The position numbers were made by a program, and so were the translations under genes. DNA of 20,182 nucleotides, taken from assembly GCA_022592445.1 (NCBI GenBank), contig JABYQR010000557.1, positions 1-20,182 of the forward strand. Direction: 5' to 3'. This DNA comes from Cytidiella melzeri (lineage: Eukaryota > Basidiomycota > Agaricomycetes > Polyporales > Irpicaceae). The notes under the pieces are model-generated. The model did not search any database and was not told the DNA's origin. It saw nothing but the letters and a program-made list of their open reading frames with translations. Shown here piece by piece: positions 1 to 11,143 of the stretch (the first letter of the stretch is position 1; each line of letters opens with the position of its first letter).

Positions 1-652
1 GACTACGGACCAAGGGCAAAGGACTAGTTAGTCTGTATGTACATTTAGGAGCAGAATTTACATGCTCCAAAATCTTACTAATGATGCATGCATTTCACCA
101 ACGGTTTTGTCAACCGCAAAACACTGACTTTGTATTCAGAATTTTGGAAATAATTCCCTCAAAGATTTGTCAGCCCCAAAACTCTGCGCTCTGCATAGGA
201 TTGAAAGCATGGATAGTACATCACATTTGCAAGCAGAAAAAGCCTACTGCAAATTGTGAGCTCTCAGCACTAGCATTGAATCATATTTGTTTAGCTTGCA
301 AAATCTTGTCGCCAGAGCAAAATTAGTGCAGAATTTTGCTAACTTGGAAAGAGAAATCACAATTCTGACCTCGGTCACGCGTTGTACAAAGATTTATGTG
401 TATATAAAACCCAGCTGAGAGTCACGGTTTTCAGACCTCATAAATTGTATACACCAGCAACATTTTTTCAGCTACTAAATCTTGCACCTTACAAGGCTTT
501 ACTGCATGATTTTTCAACGGTTCAAATCCAGAACCCACAAACTAAATTTTTGCATCATTTTCTGACCCATCCAATTTTAGATCTGGTCGTGCAATAGTTC
601 ATGCTTTTTCCAACCGTTTTTGATGCTGGAAAATCCGGTATTTGACGTAGTG
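1..652. mobile_element. Terminal arm of a palindromic CACTA-like element (cut by the window start)
   Basis: This stretch is the reverse complement of 2946-3597: position n pairs with 3598-n over the whole length, and I found only one mismatch (C at 646 against A at 2952, a CpG-type transition). It ends at 652 with TAGTG, the mirror of a CACTA terminus, and is followed by TTA at 653-655. The other half of this copy lies before the window. The open frames inside it (81-326, 382-597) recur identically in the other arm and resemble no transposase, so the element is non-autonomous. The CACTA assignment rests on the terminus and on the 3-bp target duplication seen at the complete copy. Confidence 0.8.
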
Positions 653-1014
653 TTAGGTAGTTCTTTTGTTCTTCGTTCACACGGCTTCTTGCAAAGCCTG
701 CCCTTAACATGGTCTGTGCGCAGGCCCCTGAAGTCTATATAAGCAGCTACATGTATGCTCCTAGCCCTCATCTCGACCTCTTGGTCTTTACTGGGCTAGG
801 TAAGCAACACCCCTCTTGTACTACATAGCGAGTAGTATCAATACTAACTTGGTCTTTACTGGGCTAGATAACTTGTATAAAGTCTGATAGCTGGTGAGAG
901 CACTGTGCTACACGCCTGCCACCACCTCCTCGTCAATATCCACTTTGTGTCCCTGTCTGTCACGTCGAGCCTTGTTTCCGTGTCAGGATACATCCTGTAT
1001 TCCATGCAAGCAAG
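653..1014 (+). other. LTR/promoter-like leader with TATA box and candidate 68-nt intron
   Basis: No gene is recognised here. A TATA box (TATATAA, 736-742) is followed by pyrimidine-rich leader sequence. A 20-bp direct repeat lies at 780-799 and 848-867. A GTAAGC donor begins right after the first copy, a TACTAAC branch-like motif lies at about 843-849, and the second copy ends in CTAG, so 800-867 has all the marks of a short fungal intron. The sequence is unlike the LTR at 1534-2662, so it is probably the end and leader of another retroelement. It is joined abruptly at about 1015 to a gypsy pol tail, which suggests a chimera or an internal deletion. Confidence 0.45.
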
Positions 1015-1386
1015 TTGGTACCGTACAATGAACCTGAATTCGCAGGCCAAAAGCTGGAGATGCCTCCACCAGATATCATCGACGGAGAAGAAGAAGACGA
1101 AGTCGAGAAGATTCTCAAGTCAAGACGTACAGGTCGTGCCAAAAAGCTTCAGTATTACATACGCTGGAAAGGCTACAGACCAACCGACAACAGGTGGGAA
1201 CCTGTAGAAAACATCACGCACGCTCAAGAAGCAATCAAGAAATTCTACAACAATCATCCCCGAGCTATTTGCTTGGCTACAATTTACTGTGTTCAAGTCA
1301 CGAACAACACACCAAGGATCATCCACGATCCAATGACGCAACCGAGGAGGGTACGGACTAGACTACCATCAGCCTATGAGGTGTGA
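1015..1386 (+). pseudogene. 3' tail of Ty3/gypsy pol: integrase C-terminal chromodomain fragment
   Basis: The frame encodes about 123 residues ending in TGA at 1384-1386. It starts within the integrase C-terminal segment (VPYNEPEF...PPPDIIDGEEE) and runs into a chromodomain: EVEKILKSRRTG, then LQYYIRWKGY and WEPVENI, with the aromatic residues of the fold present. Chromodomains at the integrase C terminus mark chromovirus-type gypsy elements and are thought to guide integration to particular chromatin. Protease, reverse transcriptase, RNase H and the integrase core are all absent, and the upstream DNA is unrelated, so this is a remnant. Its position just before a polypurine tract and LTR is normal for the family. 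Confidence 0.85.
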
Positions 1387-1510
1387 ACCCCGTCAGGGGC
1401 ATCGGTAGAAGCCGCTAGAGTCACTCGGAATCGCTTAGGCACCCTCTTGACAATGGTGAAAAAGTGGACTCAATGACCAAGGTGTTCGTTCAAAACTCTT
1501 TGCACGGAGT

Positions 1511-1533
1511 TCAAGCAAGAAGGGGGGGGGTAA
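1511..1533 (+). other. Polypurine tract of the gypsy element
   Basis: A purine run (AAGAAGGGGGGGGG, about 1517-1530) followed by TAA lies directly before the TGTCACAG start of the LTR. This is the position of the plus-strand primer in LTR retrotransposons. The other gypsy element in the window has the same arrangement (AGGAGGGGGG then TAA, minus strand, 18623-18634). Confidence 0.7.
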
Positions 1534-2662
1534 TGTCACAGATTTTCAATGTTTCTACAAGACTTGCCTTACCAGGCAAAGGTATTATTGGGAATATTTA
1601 AGCACTTATCCAGTGTCTATTTAGGCCCTTATCCAGCGCTTATCTGGTGCTTATGAGGCGCTTATTCTGGCACTTATTCTCAGTGCCTATTAATTGTTGC
1701 GCTGATGCGCCTCCTGTCTCTGATGCGCTGATGTGCTCCTTTCCTTATCTGTGTATCACATGATGGAACTCTCTGGAACCTTGTGGAATGTGCTTAAACT
1801 ATGATGTCATAGTATAGAACATTCCATAAGATGATGTCATAGTTCTTAGAACCTTCTGGAAAAGTCTAGCCTTGTCTTAGAACAAGCTAGAACAAGTCTA
1901 GCCTTGGGACTGGGTCATGGGGTCAGGTCATGGGGACAATTGCTATTGGTTGATTATTGAAGTGGCACCACTAGGGCATAGGGCATGCTTAGTAAGGTAG
2001 ATTACTTTGTTTACTCATGTAGGTATTAGGGGTCTTAGGGTAGTACCTGGGGTCCTCCCCTTCATGTATATATAGCACTGGGTAACCACGGCCCAATTTC
2101 CGGTGGAAAAACATGAGAAATACGTGAGAAAAAATGGCGATTTTACGGTACCTTTTTGTAGCAGAAATAGCGCCGAAAAACACTGAATATTTCATCTTGT
2201 TTTTCTTGTGAGCGAATGGATGAAAAAGTGGCTTTTTTTCTCAATGCGTTTTTCCGGCCTTTTGGTGATGCCTAAACGGAGCGTTTCTCAATGGTATTTT
2301 CAACAGAAACCAAAAGGCCGGAAAAACGCATTGAGAAAAAAGCCACTTTTTCATCCATTTGCTCACAAGAAAAACAAGATGAAACATTCAGTGTTTTTCG
2401 GCGCTATTTCTGCTACAAAAAGGTACCGTAAAATCGCCATTTTTTCTCACGTATTTCTCATGTTTTTCCACCGGAAATTGGGCTGTGGTTACCCAGTGTA
2501 GAGGCACTCCTGAGGGCATATCCCCTCAGTCTTATCCACTCTGTTGATAAAGGACTACTCAGTACTCCCCAGTACTTCGCTCACCACACCTCTCACACTC
2601 TATCTCACTCTATCCCCTCAAGTTTAACAACTTATCTGGTGAGTAGTAACCTTACTGTTACA
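1534..2662 (+). mobile_element. 3' LTR of a Ty3/gypsy element, split by a nested MITE
   Basis: The LTR begins TGTCACAG and ends CTGTTACA, so it has TG...CA ends with inverted termini. It aligns along its length with the solo LTR at 16656-17380. Without the 423-bp MITE and its 3-bp duplication it would be about 703 bp. It carries a degenerate array of GCGCTTATC-like units (about 1600-1690), a TATATATAG box ending at 2075, and a GTGAGT donor-like motif 24 nt before its end. Compared with the solo copy, many CpG dinucleotides have become TpG or CpA. No second LTR of this element lies in the window. Confidence 0.85.
2076..2498. mobile_element. 423-bp foldback MITE (CACTG termini, TAG target duplication)
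   Basis: Two arms of about 190 bp (2076-2265 and 2310-2498) are nearly perfect inverted repeats around a 44-nt loop. The ends are CACTGGGTAACC and GGTTACCCAGTG. TAG at 2073-2075 is repeated at 2499-2501, and the solo LTR at 17219 holds the undisturbed site with a single TAG, so both the boundaries and the 3-bp duplication are proven within the window. CACT-type ends plus a 3-bp duplication fit a CACTA/CMC-superfamily non-autonomous element. There is no coding capacity. The insertion point is the last bases of the LTR TATA box. Confidence 0.88.
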
Positions 2663-2942
2663 CCGACATCATTTCCAAGCTGTATGAGAGCATCCTCGAA
2701 GTCATCAGAAGGGTTAATGACATCCCAAAGAAGCATGCTCTGAAGATACGCTTGAAGAAGGTCTGTGTGATAGGGAGTGTAGGGCATGGTGGAGGAATGA
2801 ACAAGTAAACAAAAAAATTTACAGTGGCCACTTGTTACATCTGCATGACTACCTTATCCCGTCAGCGCCCGTCGGACCGGTTCTATAGCCGGTGCTCCGA
2901 ACTGCGAGCTGCGCGGCTACGCCAACTTTGAACGTTCTGAAC
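2663..2942. other. Unassigned stretch between LTR and CACTA-like element
   Basis: About 280 bp with no recognised gene. 2665-2808 is free of stops in one forward frame until TAA at 2806-2808, and is also open in one reverse frame. I recognise neither product, so it may be a fragment of a host gene or of another element. The remainder is GC-rich and featureless. Confidence 0.3.
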
Positions 2943-2945
2943 TTC

Positions 2946-4304
2946 CACTACATCAAATACCGGATTTTCCAGCATCAAAAACGGTTGGAAAAAGCATGAA
3001 CTATTGCACGACCAGATCTAAAATTGGATGGGTCAGAAAATGATGCAAAAATTTAGTTTGTGGGTTCTGGATTTGAACCGTTGAAAAATCATGCAGTAAA
3101 GCCTTGTAAGGTGCAAGATTTAGTAGCTGAAAAAATGTTGCTGGTGTATACAATTTATGAGGTCTGAAAACCGTGACTCTCAGCTGGGTTTTATATACAC
3201 ATAAATCTTTGTACAACGCGTGACCGAGGTCAGAATTGTGATTTCTCTTTCCAAGTTAGCAAAATTCTGCACTAATTTTGCTCTGGCGACAAGATTTTGC
3301 AAGCTAAACAAATATGATTCAATGCTAGTGCTGAGAGCTCACAATTTGCAGTAGGCTTTTTCTGCTTGCAAATGTGATGTACTATCCATGCTTTCAATCC
3401 TATGCAGAGCGCAGAGTTTTGGGGCTGACAAATCTTTGAGGGAATTATTTCCAAAATTCTGAATACAAAGTCAGTGTTTTGCGGTTGACAAAACCGTTGG
3501 TGAAATGCATGCATCATTAGTAAGATTTTGGAGCATGTAAATTCTGCTCCTAAATGTACATACAGACTAACTAGTCCTTTGCCCTTGGTCCGTAGTCCTT
3601 AGTCCGTAGTCCGTAGTCCGTAGTCCTAGGCCGTAGTCCGTACTGACCGTAACAGCCTGCGGACTAGGAACTATGGACTATGGACTAAGGACTAATGACT
3701 AGGGACTAGGGACTAAGGACTACTTTGTCTGTATGTACAGTTCGAAGCAGGATTTTACATGCTATAAAACCATACCAATCATGAATGCATTGATCAATGG
3801 TTTTCTTGACCGCAAAATGCTGCCTTTACATTCAAGATTTTTGGATCAATTTTCTCACGGATTTGTCAGCTGCAAAACTCTGTACTCTGCATAGGATTTG
3901 AGGTATGGATAGTACATTGAATTTGAAAGCAGAAAAAGCCAAGTACAACTTTGAGCTCTTGGCAGTAGCATTGAACCAGATTTGTTCAACTTGCAAAATC
4001 TTGCTGCTATCGCAGAATTAGTGCAGCATTTTGCTAACTTCAAAATCATTACAAATTTCTGAAGTAAGTAAAATCATGCTGACAGTCACGATTTTGCTAC
4101 CTCACAATTCCTGGACAACATTAGATCACTAAACTTGGCACCTCACAATGCTTTACTGCATGATTTTTCAACAGTTGAAATCCAGAACCCACAAACTGAA
4201 TTTTTACATCATTTTCTGACTCATGCTCTTAGATCTGGTCGTGCAGTAGTTCACTCTTTTTTCAACCGTTTTTGATGCTGGAAAATCCGGTATTTGACGT
4301 AGTG
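2946..4304. mobile_element. Complete 1359-bp palindromic CACTA-like non-autonomous element
   Basis: It starts CACTACATCAAATACC and ends with the complement of CACTACGTCAAATACC. The flanking trinucleotide TTC occurs at 2943-2945 and 4305-4307, a 3-bp target duplication as expected for CACTA (EnSpm/CMC) elements. The left arm (2946-3597) and right arm (about 3717-4304) are clearly related inverted repeats but visibly diverged from each other, with substitutions and indels. The left arm is almost identical to 1-652. The centre (3598-3716) is made of short GTCCGTAGTC / GGACTATGGACTA units, themselves inverted about the middle. There is no transposase, so it would depend on an element elsewhere. 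Confidence 0.85.
3591..3725. repeat. Inverted short tandem repeats at the element centre
   Basis: Units of the type AGTCCGT occur on the left and GGACTAxGGACTA on the right of a midpoint near 3650. The centre of the element can therefore fold into a hairpin of 8-10 bp units. Confidence 0.7.
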
Positions 4305-4307
4305 TTC

Positions 4308-4552
4308 GACCCTGTTTCTTGCCTCATTGACAGTCGGTCCGGACTTTGCGCGCGTCGGAAACCAGCGCTCCGCCAAGTGCTCTCATTGCCTGTCATCAAG
4401 CTGAGATGAAGTTGAGAGCATGACAGCACATTTGGGGTGAATATCTGTGTAATCAACTAGTAGGCAAGGGTCTTCCCCTCATTCCCACATCTTTTACAAT
4501 TCCATTGTTAGAATGTATGAGTGTATCATGGACAAAGCACTATCCACGGCTC
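4308..4552. other. Intergenic, no gene seen
   Basis: This is the flank between the CACTA-like insertion and the aminopeptidase stop codon. I see no coding region, RNA gene or clear AATAAA signal. It should contain the 3' UTR of the aminopeptidase gene. Confidence 0.4.
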
Positions 4553-6390
<1,838 letters not shown>

Positions 6391-6433
6391 TGGGTGCAGT
6401 CAAAGAGGCCGCACTGTGAGTCCTCTCCTGTCC

Positions 6434-6447
6434 TCTCCGCGGAGAGA
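6434..6447. promoter_or_regulatory. 14-bp perfect palindrome upstream of the aminopeptidase
   Basis: CTCTCCGCGGAGAG lies 44-57 bp upstream of the first ATG, in the 163-bp gap between the BRCT-gene stop and the aminopeptidase start. Its CCGCGG core resembles paired half-sites of fungal zinc-cluster regulators. That role is inference; only the palindrome is seen. Confidence 0.35.
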
Positions 6448-6553
6448 CAACTTTGCTCTCCCGCGCTTGGCACGCGACTTGTTCAAATAGCAGCCGAAAT
6501 GTAATTATAATTCCTAATATGTGTTTATACAAAGATCGAACAGCCTAGATACG

Positions 6554-9500
6554 TTAGACGGAGCCTGCAACTCGATGAGACGGACTGTCCCAGTCAAGCT
6601 CCTGCTTCAACATCCCGGTCAAGATGAGCTCCTGGCTGTAAATCGGAAAACCGTGCTCCGCCAGAGGTCTCCAAATGGCAATGTCATCAGGAGACGATAT
6701 CACAACACGGTTCGAACTGCCTTTCATGATTCGAACCGTAGGGACCTGCGTCGAGAACTGCAAAGGACGGATGCCATAGGTATATGTCTCACTGTAATCG
6801 CAAGAAATCGACATACCTGCCCGCCACCTGCTGTAACGACGTTCTTCATCAGCTTCGCTTCCACGGGGACATTCTTCGTCATGTAGAAGGTCTTGCCCTC
6901 AAGCAATTTGCCCTTGTTAGCTCTGGCACGTTTGAGCGCATCCGCGAGCTTGAACCCGTACTTCTTCTCGTTTTCAGGGTTTCGCAACATGAACGTATCC
7001 GTGGCTGTAAGTGTTGTCAGTCGTTAGCAGCATTACACGCATGGATGCACGCACGCAGGATTGTCTTCTTGGCCACACACATTTCCACCCACTTTCTAGT
7101 GACAACGTGCGAGGCAACCGCCATCGCACACAAAAACTTTTCGGTCCGGACAATTGAAGCAGCGACTAGGTGCGTGCATTCTGAGGGCTTTGTTGTAAAC
7201 TTGCCACCCAACTTGGTGAACGCCTGGTGGAACAGTGAGCTGGCTGTATCACTTACACAGTAAGGATGAAGACGTACCTTGATTTGATCGTCTGACAAGG
7301 TAACTTGAGTTGTCATTACCACGACACTCTCTGGCTGTACAGATGAGGAGCTAGAAGGAACGGAGGTGAACACTGCAAATCATTAATGGTATTGAGCACG
7401 CACCTCGCTTTCCTTGTAGCCTCGACCTCCCTCTCAGGCTTCTTTCGGCTCTTGGTGGGTCGAGAGCTGTCCTCTTCGTCCTCGCTGGTATCCTCTTGCG
7501 CGACATCAGACTTTCTCCCGGCCTTTTTCATCCCGGTCATTGTCTTTTGTCGCTTTGTCTCCGGCCCTTCCGAGCCACCCCGCTCCTCTTCGCCGTCTCC
7601 CAACGACGCTCTCTTTTTCCCTGTCTTCTTCGCATCTGCTTGCGCCTTCCTCGTACTGGCCTGCTCAACATCCAGCGCCGACCTCACATTCCCGTTCTTC
7701 AGCTCCTTCTGGAAGCTGATCACGTCCGGCATAACCTGGTCATGCAGCTTTTGCGTCGCCTTCGTTGCTGCAGAACGCTTGGACGGGGTCCTCGTCAGCG
7801 ACACCGGGACTTCTGGAACGCGGCTTGGACCAGGCTCTGGTGTTATATTCTTGAGCTGACGAACTGTTTTCGCGCGCGGCAACGGGGGCTGTGCTGATAC
7901 AGCTGGCTTGGCTGGCGTTGAAGGCTCCTCTACAGGATTCTTGCCAGGACGGCTACGTTTGCGTGACATATGGGCCGAAGCGTCTTGTGCTTGCAGAACG
8001 ATCGACTCCACCCTTGCAATACTCTTATCTGCTTCGGATACTTTAGGCTCCTTGACAATTCGCTGTGAAGAGGCGGAGCGGACTTGCTTCAGAGTAGGCA
8101 GTAGAACGGACATTTCGCGGCCTGGAGTGCGCACGGCTCTGGCAGACACGCCGTCTTGGGCTGGTAATGACACTCGAGAACCGTTTTGAACGATTCTTTT
8201 TGATGATCGACCCCTTTCATGCTCACTGGCCTCGTTGTCCGATGGGATAGTAGGTCTCCGACGTGTCGCAGCAGCGACCTTCGTTGGCGTCCTCAGTTTC
8301 GAAGCGACAGGCTTCTCAACGCCTGTATCTAAATCCTCTCGGTCCCGAGCAGCGACAGACTTGCGCTGACCCTTCGCCGCAGGATGAGAAAGCTTTTGAC
8401 CAGTACGCGTGCTGAGATCTTCGTTAGAGCTTGCCTCTGTCTCAAGCCTACCGCGACTTCGGCTGCGAGACCGTGTACGGTAAGTCTTGATAACGCTTCC
8501 TTTCTTGGCGGAGAGATGGACGTGGTCGCCGTCCGAACTGTTCGCGGCTGCCTTTTTCAGGTTCTCTTTTGTAGGAGAGCGATGGGATGACGGTGGCCTA
8601 CCAACCTGGGTATTGTGAGTGAACATCGACACTTCAAAGGGCAGACAACTTACCCGTCGAACTAGCTTCTTCATTGGCCTGATTGGGGACACCTCTTCGT
8701 CGTCGGACTCAGAGCTTAACATAGCTCTTGATTTTGAGTTCGCCTGGAGCGATTTGACCGACGTCGGAGTGAATGGCTTCTTCGCCGATGTCGCGCGGGA
8801 CTGAGCGAGTTTTGCAGGCGTTTTTGTGCGACCTGCCCGAGCAGGCGTACCTGGAACAGGCCGCGAGCCAGAAACAACTTCCATCTTGTGAGCTGACTCA
8901 AAGTCTGAGTCGCCTGACAAAGATAGGCGACCATCCTCGTCGAGCGGTACGTCCAAGTCTTGGTATGCTCCGGCGTCGGTTTCTACCACGCGGTCCACTC
9001 CGGACATGAATACATCCTCGTCTCGCCCTTCTGTGCTTCTGCCAGGTGCAACAGCGTTTTCCACTTCCTCGATACTTCTGACGGACGCCATAGATATGTT
9101 GTCCGCGAGAGAGGAGGTTTTCTTCAGTATACCTTTCCTTGGCTGGGAGTGTGGCACGAGTCCACCCGCGATGCTCTCCTCTGTTTCAATTTCCCTCTCC
9201 ATGGCATCGAGCTCCGCCTGGTCGTATCCGACTCGTCCGACAGCCAAGCCTCTCTCTTCGGTGAGGACGCTGCCGTAGTCTACGCCAGGAGGGAAGACGA
9301 CATATTTCTCATTTGCGGGAGAAACATCTCGCCACTGGCTGAAACAGTCTTCGAGCCAAAGATGGTTGACGATAGGAATCCCCCACGATGTAGCTTTAGA
9401 TGTCTTCGTCCCAGACATGCTGCGAAGTGTCCTTCAATAAAAATATGATCTAATAACGCAATGATCCAACTTACTATGCTGCTACAACAACTGTGTTCTT

Positions 9501-10760
9501 GCCTGACATACTGGGAGTGAACTCGGCTCCCATAGCGATGATGAGCTTCTTGATATATTCGCGATCTTTTCCCGTGTAGTTTGTGACCGTAATGATCTAC
9601 ACAATTCATTGAGATTTTTACCATTAAAATTGGAACGAGGTCTTACATGGCGCGAAAAGTTCGCAATGTGGGACTTGGGAACGGGGTAATGCAACAGCTG
9701 GTCTATAGGACAGGTTAAAGACCCCGTGGCCCGTACAAACCATAGCCACGGCAATGTCCCAATTGTCTTGTTTAACCGGTACGCCTGGGCTACGTTAGCG
9801 AGAACAGCAGCTAAGAGCGATGAGATGCACCTTAACAAAAGTGGGTCCCGACCTATACCGCGTAATATAAATGTCCGCCTCTTCAATCTTCGCTAGCTCA
9901 TCCTCAAGCGACTCAAAGTCCAACACCATCCCACCTTCCCGGACGATATCAGCAGTGTGCGCTTGCCGCTGGCTGTCGTTCAATCCTAAAGACGACCCCA
10001 GCACGACCTTCCTGTCTTTCCAAACATCGCCACCCTCAGACGTTCGCACGGGCAAATCTTTCGCCTCGCCCAATGCTGTATCGTAAAAAGCGTTTCGTTC
10101 CGTCGTCAATGGCTTGGCCCTCTTCTCTGCACGAGCTCCCTCTCCTGGTGTCGAACCCAGCGCGGTCGTTCCAAAAGCCTGGAAGAGTTTGGGCTTCGGC
10201 CACTCGTATTCCTCCGTGGAAAGACTCCGTACTCCCAGCCGAACTACATCATCAAACCAATGAGGTACCAAAACCTTCATTCCCGTCCCTTCCTTAAAAT
10301 GCATAGCCGTCTCGTACTTCTGGCTGCCCGTAGATAGCGCGAACAGATGGGTCACGTCCTTTGTCAATGCGGAGCGCCACTGGCCTCCAAGGGATGATAT
10401 GCCTGCCGATAGAACCTCGTTGTCCGAAGCAGACAAGTCGCAGGACGTGGCAACAACGCCGGAGAACAGCATAGATGGGTCAGGGGAGTATGAGAGCGCG
10501 TCTTGCTGTATGCCGAGGACAAGTGTGCGTTCGACCCAGAAAGGGGTAACGAGCTGAGCGTTCGACTGTTCAGGTAGGCTTTCGAGGGAGTTTGGTCCAG
10601 GGGGCAAGTTTGTAACGTAGTGTGTCAATTTCTCGTCCGATATCTCAACCGGTTTCGCGCCGTTGAGGTCCAAGACTTGTGAGAGCTGAGATCGCTGCTT
10701 GGGAGGTAAGGCCTTCGATAGGTAGTAGAAGACGTCTAGGAAGAGCGTGTCGTTGGCCAT
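6554..10760 (-). CDS. Six-BRCT DNA-damage scaffold protein, Rtt107/Brc1/PTIP type
   Basis: Members of this family bind phosphorylated histone H2A and other phosphoproteins at damaged or stalled replication forks, in the nucleus. Nine exons fit in phase: 10760-9831, 9784-9647, 9596-9475, 9419-8654, 8605-7404, 7350-7278, 7223-7055, 7004-6817 and 6757-6554. They total 3792 nt, 1263 residues. BRCT1 (about 1-90, W75), BRCT2 (95-180, W168), BRCT3 (265-355), BRCT4 (357-432, W418), a basic Ser/Thr/Lys-rich disordered linker (about 480-1050), BRCT5 (1060-1135, W1122) and BRCT6 (1160-1250). BRCT5 contains CTHLVAASIVRTEKFL, closely like the phosphate-binding part of PTIP and MDC1, with K1106 as the likely phosphate contact. 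I chose the ATG at 10760 because BRCT1 begins at once; the longer frame from 10916 has an un-conserved, leader-like N terminus. An ATG overlaps just upstream, out of frame. Confidence 0.92.
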
Positions 10761-11143
10761 AGCATAGACGAATATGAAGCTATAACCGTGAAGTGACCGT
10801 TGCGACTCGACGGTCAGCTCTCCTACGTTCGAGGTTCCAGGACAAGGACCTGCCGGCGGCTGCGCAATGAGTCCATGAGCGCGAGCACGTGATCGTGTTT
10901 GTCTTGCGTGTCCCACACGTTAATCGCTGAAATCCTACTAGGTACGTGCTGCAGTTGCAGTTGCATAATAAGGGAATGTATACTAAGACAAGTGGCCCTA
11001 ATAATATGAGCGATAAAAACTATCTACGATGTCCATGCCCATGAGCGAGCACACAGCGATAACAAAGCGAAACATCGAAGGAACTTGGTGACGAAACTAC
11101 CTGACAGAGCCAACCTGCACTAACTTCGAAATGAGGGACAATG
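10761..11143 (-). promoter_or_regulatory. Promoter/intergenic region of the BRCT gene
   Basis: This 383-bp gap between the TBC-gene stop and the BRCT-gene start holds no other gene. It contains a CACGTG E-box at 10886-10891, about 125 bp upstream of the start. I saw no TATA box near the start and no AATAAA for the upstream gene. Confidence 0.4.

Noticed and set aside
81..597. Open frames at 81-326 and 382-597, repeated exactly at 3272-3517 and 3001-3216 on the minus strand
   Set aside because: They are identical because they lie in inverted arms of one transposon. The products are low-information and match no transposase I know.
2208..2501. 97-codon open frame and its minus-strand partner at 1989-2195
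   Set aside because: They are two readings of the MITE palindrome, with the same peptide from both arms; not a gene.
2840..2945. Possible tRNA or small RNA in the GC-rich stretch
   Set aside because: There is no B-box-like GGTTCRANYCC with a matching cloverleaf.
7351..7403. Splice acceptor TTGCAG just inside this interval, giving a 31-nt intron
   Set aside because: It leads to an early stop. The CTTCTAG acceptor at 7351 gives a 53-nt intron and restores the BRCT5 frame.
7386..9448. Long plus-strand open frames antisense to the BRCT gene (for example 7386-7859, 8960-9448)
   Set aside because: They are shadows of the Ser/Lys/Arg-rich coding strand; composition is biased and no domains are visible.
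10761..10916. 52-residue N-terminal extension of the BRCT protein
   Set aside because: It is Arg/Ala/Gly-rich and leader-like, and BRCT1 begins right after the ATG at 10760. An upstream out-of-frame ATG also fits a 5' UTR.
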